DNA from: Flectonema sp. DT1601
Lineage: Eukaryota > Euglenozoa > Diplonemea > Diplonemida > Diplonemidae
Direction: 5' to 3'
Assembly: GCA_964019425.1 (NCBI GenBank)
Contig: OZ025788.1
Coordinates: 124,001 to 188,000 of the forward strand
DNA: 64,000 bases
How positions within the stretch are numbered: position 1 is the stretch's first letter; every line of letters begins with the position of its first letter. The notes under the pieces were generated by a model. That model was given only the letters and a program-made list of their open reading frames with translations, ran no database searches and had not been told where the DNA came from. The position numbers and the translations under genes are program-made. Shown here piece after piece: positions 62,305 to 64,000 of this stretch.

Positions 62305-62376
62305 GGCTGTTTAGCTCAGTGGTAGAGCACTGCTCCCGTAAAGCAGGGGTCGGGAGTTCGATCCTCCCAGCGGCCT
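62305..62376 (+). tRNA. tRNA-Thr (anticodon CGT)
   Basis: 72 bases fold as a full cloverleaf. The acceptor stem is GGCTGTT with AGCGGCC (two G-U pairs), the D stem GCTC/GAGC, the anticodon stem CTGCT/AGCAG with loop CCCGTAA, and the T stem GGGAG/CTCCC with loop TTCGATC. The anticodon reads CGT, decoding ACG threonine. The A box (TAGCTCAGTGG) and B box (GTTCGATCC) are intact and a T run follows. Position 33 is C instead of the near-universal T. No intron. It lies on the strand opposite to the protein genes. Confidence 0.95.
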
Positions 62377-62381
62377 TTTTT
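62376..62381 (+). terminator. RNA polymerase III T-run terminator
   Basis: Six T directly after the tRNA 3' end. Confidence 0.8.
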
Positions 62382-62494
62382 CTTTCCTTTTCTAATTTTC
62401 CATTGCCTGTATGCAAAATGATAATAATAATGAAGCACACAATATGTACACATGATGCAATGTGTAAATGCAACAAATACAAATGCAGAGCTAA

Positions 62495-63408
62495 TCATTT
62501 TGTCAGCCGGGAAAAGGATGGTTTGACGTGTGCAATGGGCGGCAACATTGCACCTCCAACTGAATCAGGTCGTGGGCTGTCAAAAACTGGCACAGAGAAC
62601 GGGATATGAGATGGTTCAAAGCCTGCAAAATTAGACAGTGATTCTCTTTTACTTTCACGCAATGATTCTCTCCTTTGTGTTTCGGCTCTGATATTCTTCA
62701 ATGAGTTAAGCCTACCATTCGATGAGAAGGATGCCTTCCGAAGCCAACTTCTGTTATTGAGGTCTGTTTCCTGAGCTCTGCTTGCTGTTCGCTTTCGTTC
62801 TGTGTTCCCGCTCTCTGACATTTTACGAGAAAATCGCCTGCTAAGTCTTCTCTCCGGATTATTTGCTCTGCCCGGTGATGGAACCGATTCATTCGATATG
62901 TCGTCGCAGAAGTTAGGCACCCTCTCTCTTCTGAGGCTTCCGACAGAGGCAACCGATAATCTTTTGCTTTGGAAGGATCGGTTTGAAGAGATTGATGTCC
63001 TGCTTCTTTTTAGTTTTTTTGCTATCTCAATCAATGTCTCTGTGTTTTTTTCAGATGGGCTTGGGTCGAAACGCGGTTCCAAGCCAATTAATGCATCCCT
63101 TTCATTCAGCAAATCACTCAGTTCTTCCAATACAGACACCAGAGACTCATTTACCCCACTGTCAGGTTCACCGTCATTCCTCAGTTGTTCTCGAGCACGA
63201 CGCTTAGCTTCCATCTCGACCTTGCACACCAAAGCTCGTTTCTTTACCAAAACTATCTGCAGTGTTAGGTTGGTCTTTTCCTTGTGCCAGTCAGAGAACT
63301 CTCTGTGGAATCGTCGCCTTTCGATATCATAAAGTTCTGCAAGGCACCTGTGACGAAGTGCAGGTTCAGGGACAACTAACTCCTCCTCAATTAGACGCTT
63401 AATTTCAC
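62495..63408 (-). CDS. 3'-terminal exon of an uncharacterised basic protein (5' exon not found)
   Basis: The frame is open from an AG acceptor (CATACAAACAG, exon begins at 63408) to the stop at 62495, about 304 codons, with no usable ATG near its start. The 5' exon or exons must lie upstream or beyond the window. The first 50 residues (RLIEEELVVPEPALRHRCLA, then ELYDIERRRFHREFSDW) form a compact amphipathic helix pair. It resembles short conserved segments of small ciliary proteins, which is only a suggestion. The rest is Ser/Arg-rich and disordered (SRRFSRKMSESG; RRESLRESKRESLSNF), likely heavily phosphorylated. The tRNA gene follows 118 bases beyond its stop on the other strand. Confidence 0.7.
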
Positions 63409-63814
63409 CTGTTTGTATGATTTTACTTCATTGTTGTTAGTTGACAAAGTCAATGCCACACTTTCGAATTTGACTGCCCAAGTGGAGTTAATCCAAAGGC
63501 TCACTTATCCCTTGCGAGGGGCAGGGGGATTTTTAATGGTATAAAAAATAATTTCGTAGGAACTACTTTTTTCTCCCCGGTTCGTGACAGGCATGACTCA
63601 CGACCAACATTGACCATCGCCAAAAGGTCAACCCTCCAGAGACATGAACTGGTAGCTTGGATGACAAAGAAGGATATCTCGAAGTGGGGGGAAATCCCTA
63701 AGCAGTAACAGCCATGATAAAAGCGGTTGTTGCACAAAATGGAAGGGTAGATCGGGTAGATCCAAAGATCGTGAGACTTTTGCAGAGTTAACAATCCCAC
63801 CCACGAACGTAGAC
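63409..63814. other. Intergenic or intronic region
   Basis: Mixed, less AT-rich sequence. Minus-strand open frames here lack support. It may be intron of the gene whose last exon is at 62495-63408. Confidence 0.4.
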
Positions 63815-64000
63815 TCAGCAGTTACTGAAGAACGCGGGAACAGACAAGATTTCTTCTGAATCAAACAAACGTGTCACAGGCATCCTAAGGAATTTGGCAA
63901 TATCCTCCCAGCTTCCTCCTTTGGTGAATACTAAAATTATGACTTTTATTTCTCGGCTGATCATCCAGGGCCGGTGATCGACAGGATCGTCTCGAGGTCG
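63815..64000 (-). CDS. Partial open frame with helix-turn-helix-like segment
   Basis: Open from the right edge to a TGA at 63815. The segment TKGGSWEDIAKFLRMPVTRL has the look of a SANT/Myb or transposase helix-turn-helix (G-x-S-x-x-x-IA-x-x-L). It could be the end of a transposase-like relic or an exon. The fragment is too short to decide. Confidence 0.3.
   Translation of the reverse strand, partial: RPRDDPVDHRPWMISREIKVIILVFTKGGSWEDIAKFLRMPVTRLFDSEEILSVPAFFSNC

Overview
The window looks like nuclear DNA of a flagellated protist, most likely a euglenozoan (kinetoplastid or diplonemid relative). Almost every gene from 3 kb to 63 kb lies on the minus strand in one long head-to-tail array, with genes of unrelated function side by side. 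Most coding starts are preceded within a few tens of bases by a pyrimidine tract and an AG acceptor, as expected for spliced-leader trans-splicing of a polycistronic transcript. Lineage hints are an amastin-like four-helix membrane protein and an ARL13 GTPase with an N-terminal RIIa/Dpy-30-type dimerisation segment. Unlike trypanosomatids, the genome also has ordinary GT-AG introns: five are supported here by in-phase joining of homologous or open coding sequence. Gaps are full of long poly(A)/poly(T) runs. The taxonomic call is inference; no spliced leader gene was found.

Layout, left to right (minus strand unless stated). 1-3 kb: cobalamin-dependent methionine synthase, cut by the left edge. 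3.2-9.8 kb: three flagellar or nuclear-type proteins, including a Trp-rich helical protein, a polyQ coiled-coil protein and a probable ICE2/NARG2 homologue. 9.8-13.7 kb: homopolymer-rich stretch that may hide a gene of short exons. 13.7-16.4 kb: three-exon OCA2/P-protein-type transporter. 16.6-23.4 kb: 2267-residue coiled-coil protein with 14 tandem repeats. 23.9-28 kb: Alba protein, two uncharacterised proteins and a small secreted Cys-rich protein. 28.4-34.1 kb: galactokinase-like GHMP kinase, OSCA/TMEM63 channel and a phosphoribosyltransferase. 34.3 kb: a scrambled piece of large-subunit rRNA on the plus strand. 36-44.3 kb: membrane protein with a divergent class III cyclase domain, discoidin-type protein whose intron holds a 50-copy 9-bp minisatellite, TMEM53-like hydrolase, endonuclease V. 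46.3-59.8 kb: amastin-like protein, FHA/zinc-ribbon/AAA ATPase, ARL13, ADP-ribose/CDP-alcohol-type phosphatase, PDZ-cytochrome b5 fusion, coiled-coil protein and an uncharacterised two-exon protein. 59.8-62.2 kb: degenerate non-LTR retrotransposon-like ends. 62.3 kb: a plus-strand tRNA-Thr(CGT). 62.5-63.4 kb: last exon of a gene entering from the right.

The genes do not form a metabolic operon. Shared themes are the flagellum and basal body (ARL13, several coiled-coil and Trp-repeat proteins), membrane sensing and transport (OSCA, OCA2-like, cyclase-like receptor, amastin-like) and general housekeeping. The most unusual observations are the permuted LSU rRNA fragment, the perfect intronic minisatellite, the heptad-preserving coding repeat, and two small families of conserved intergenic elements.
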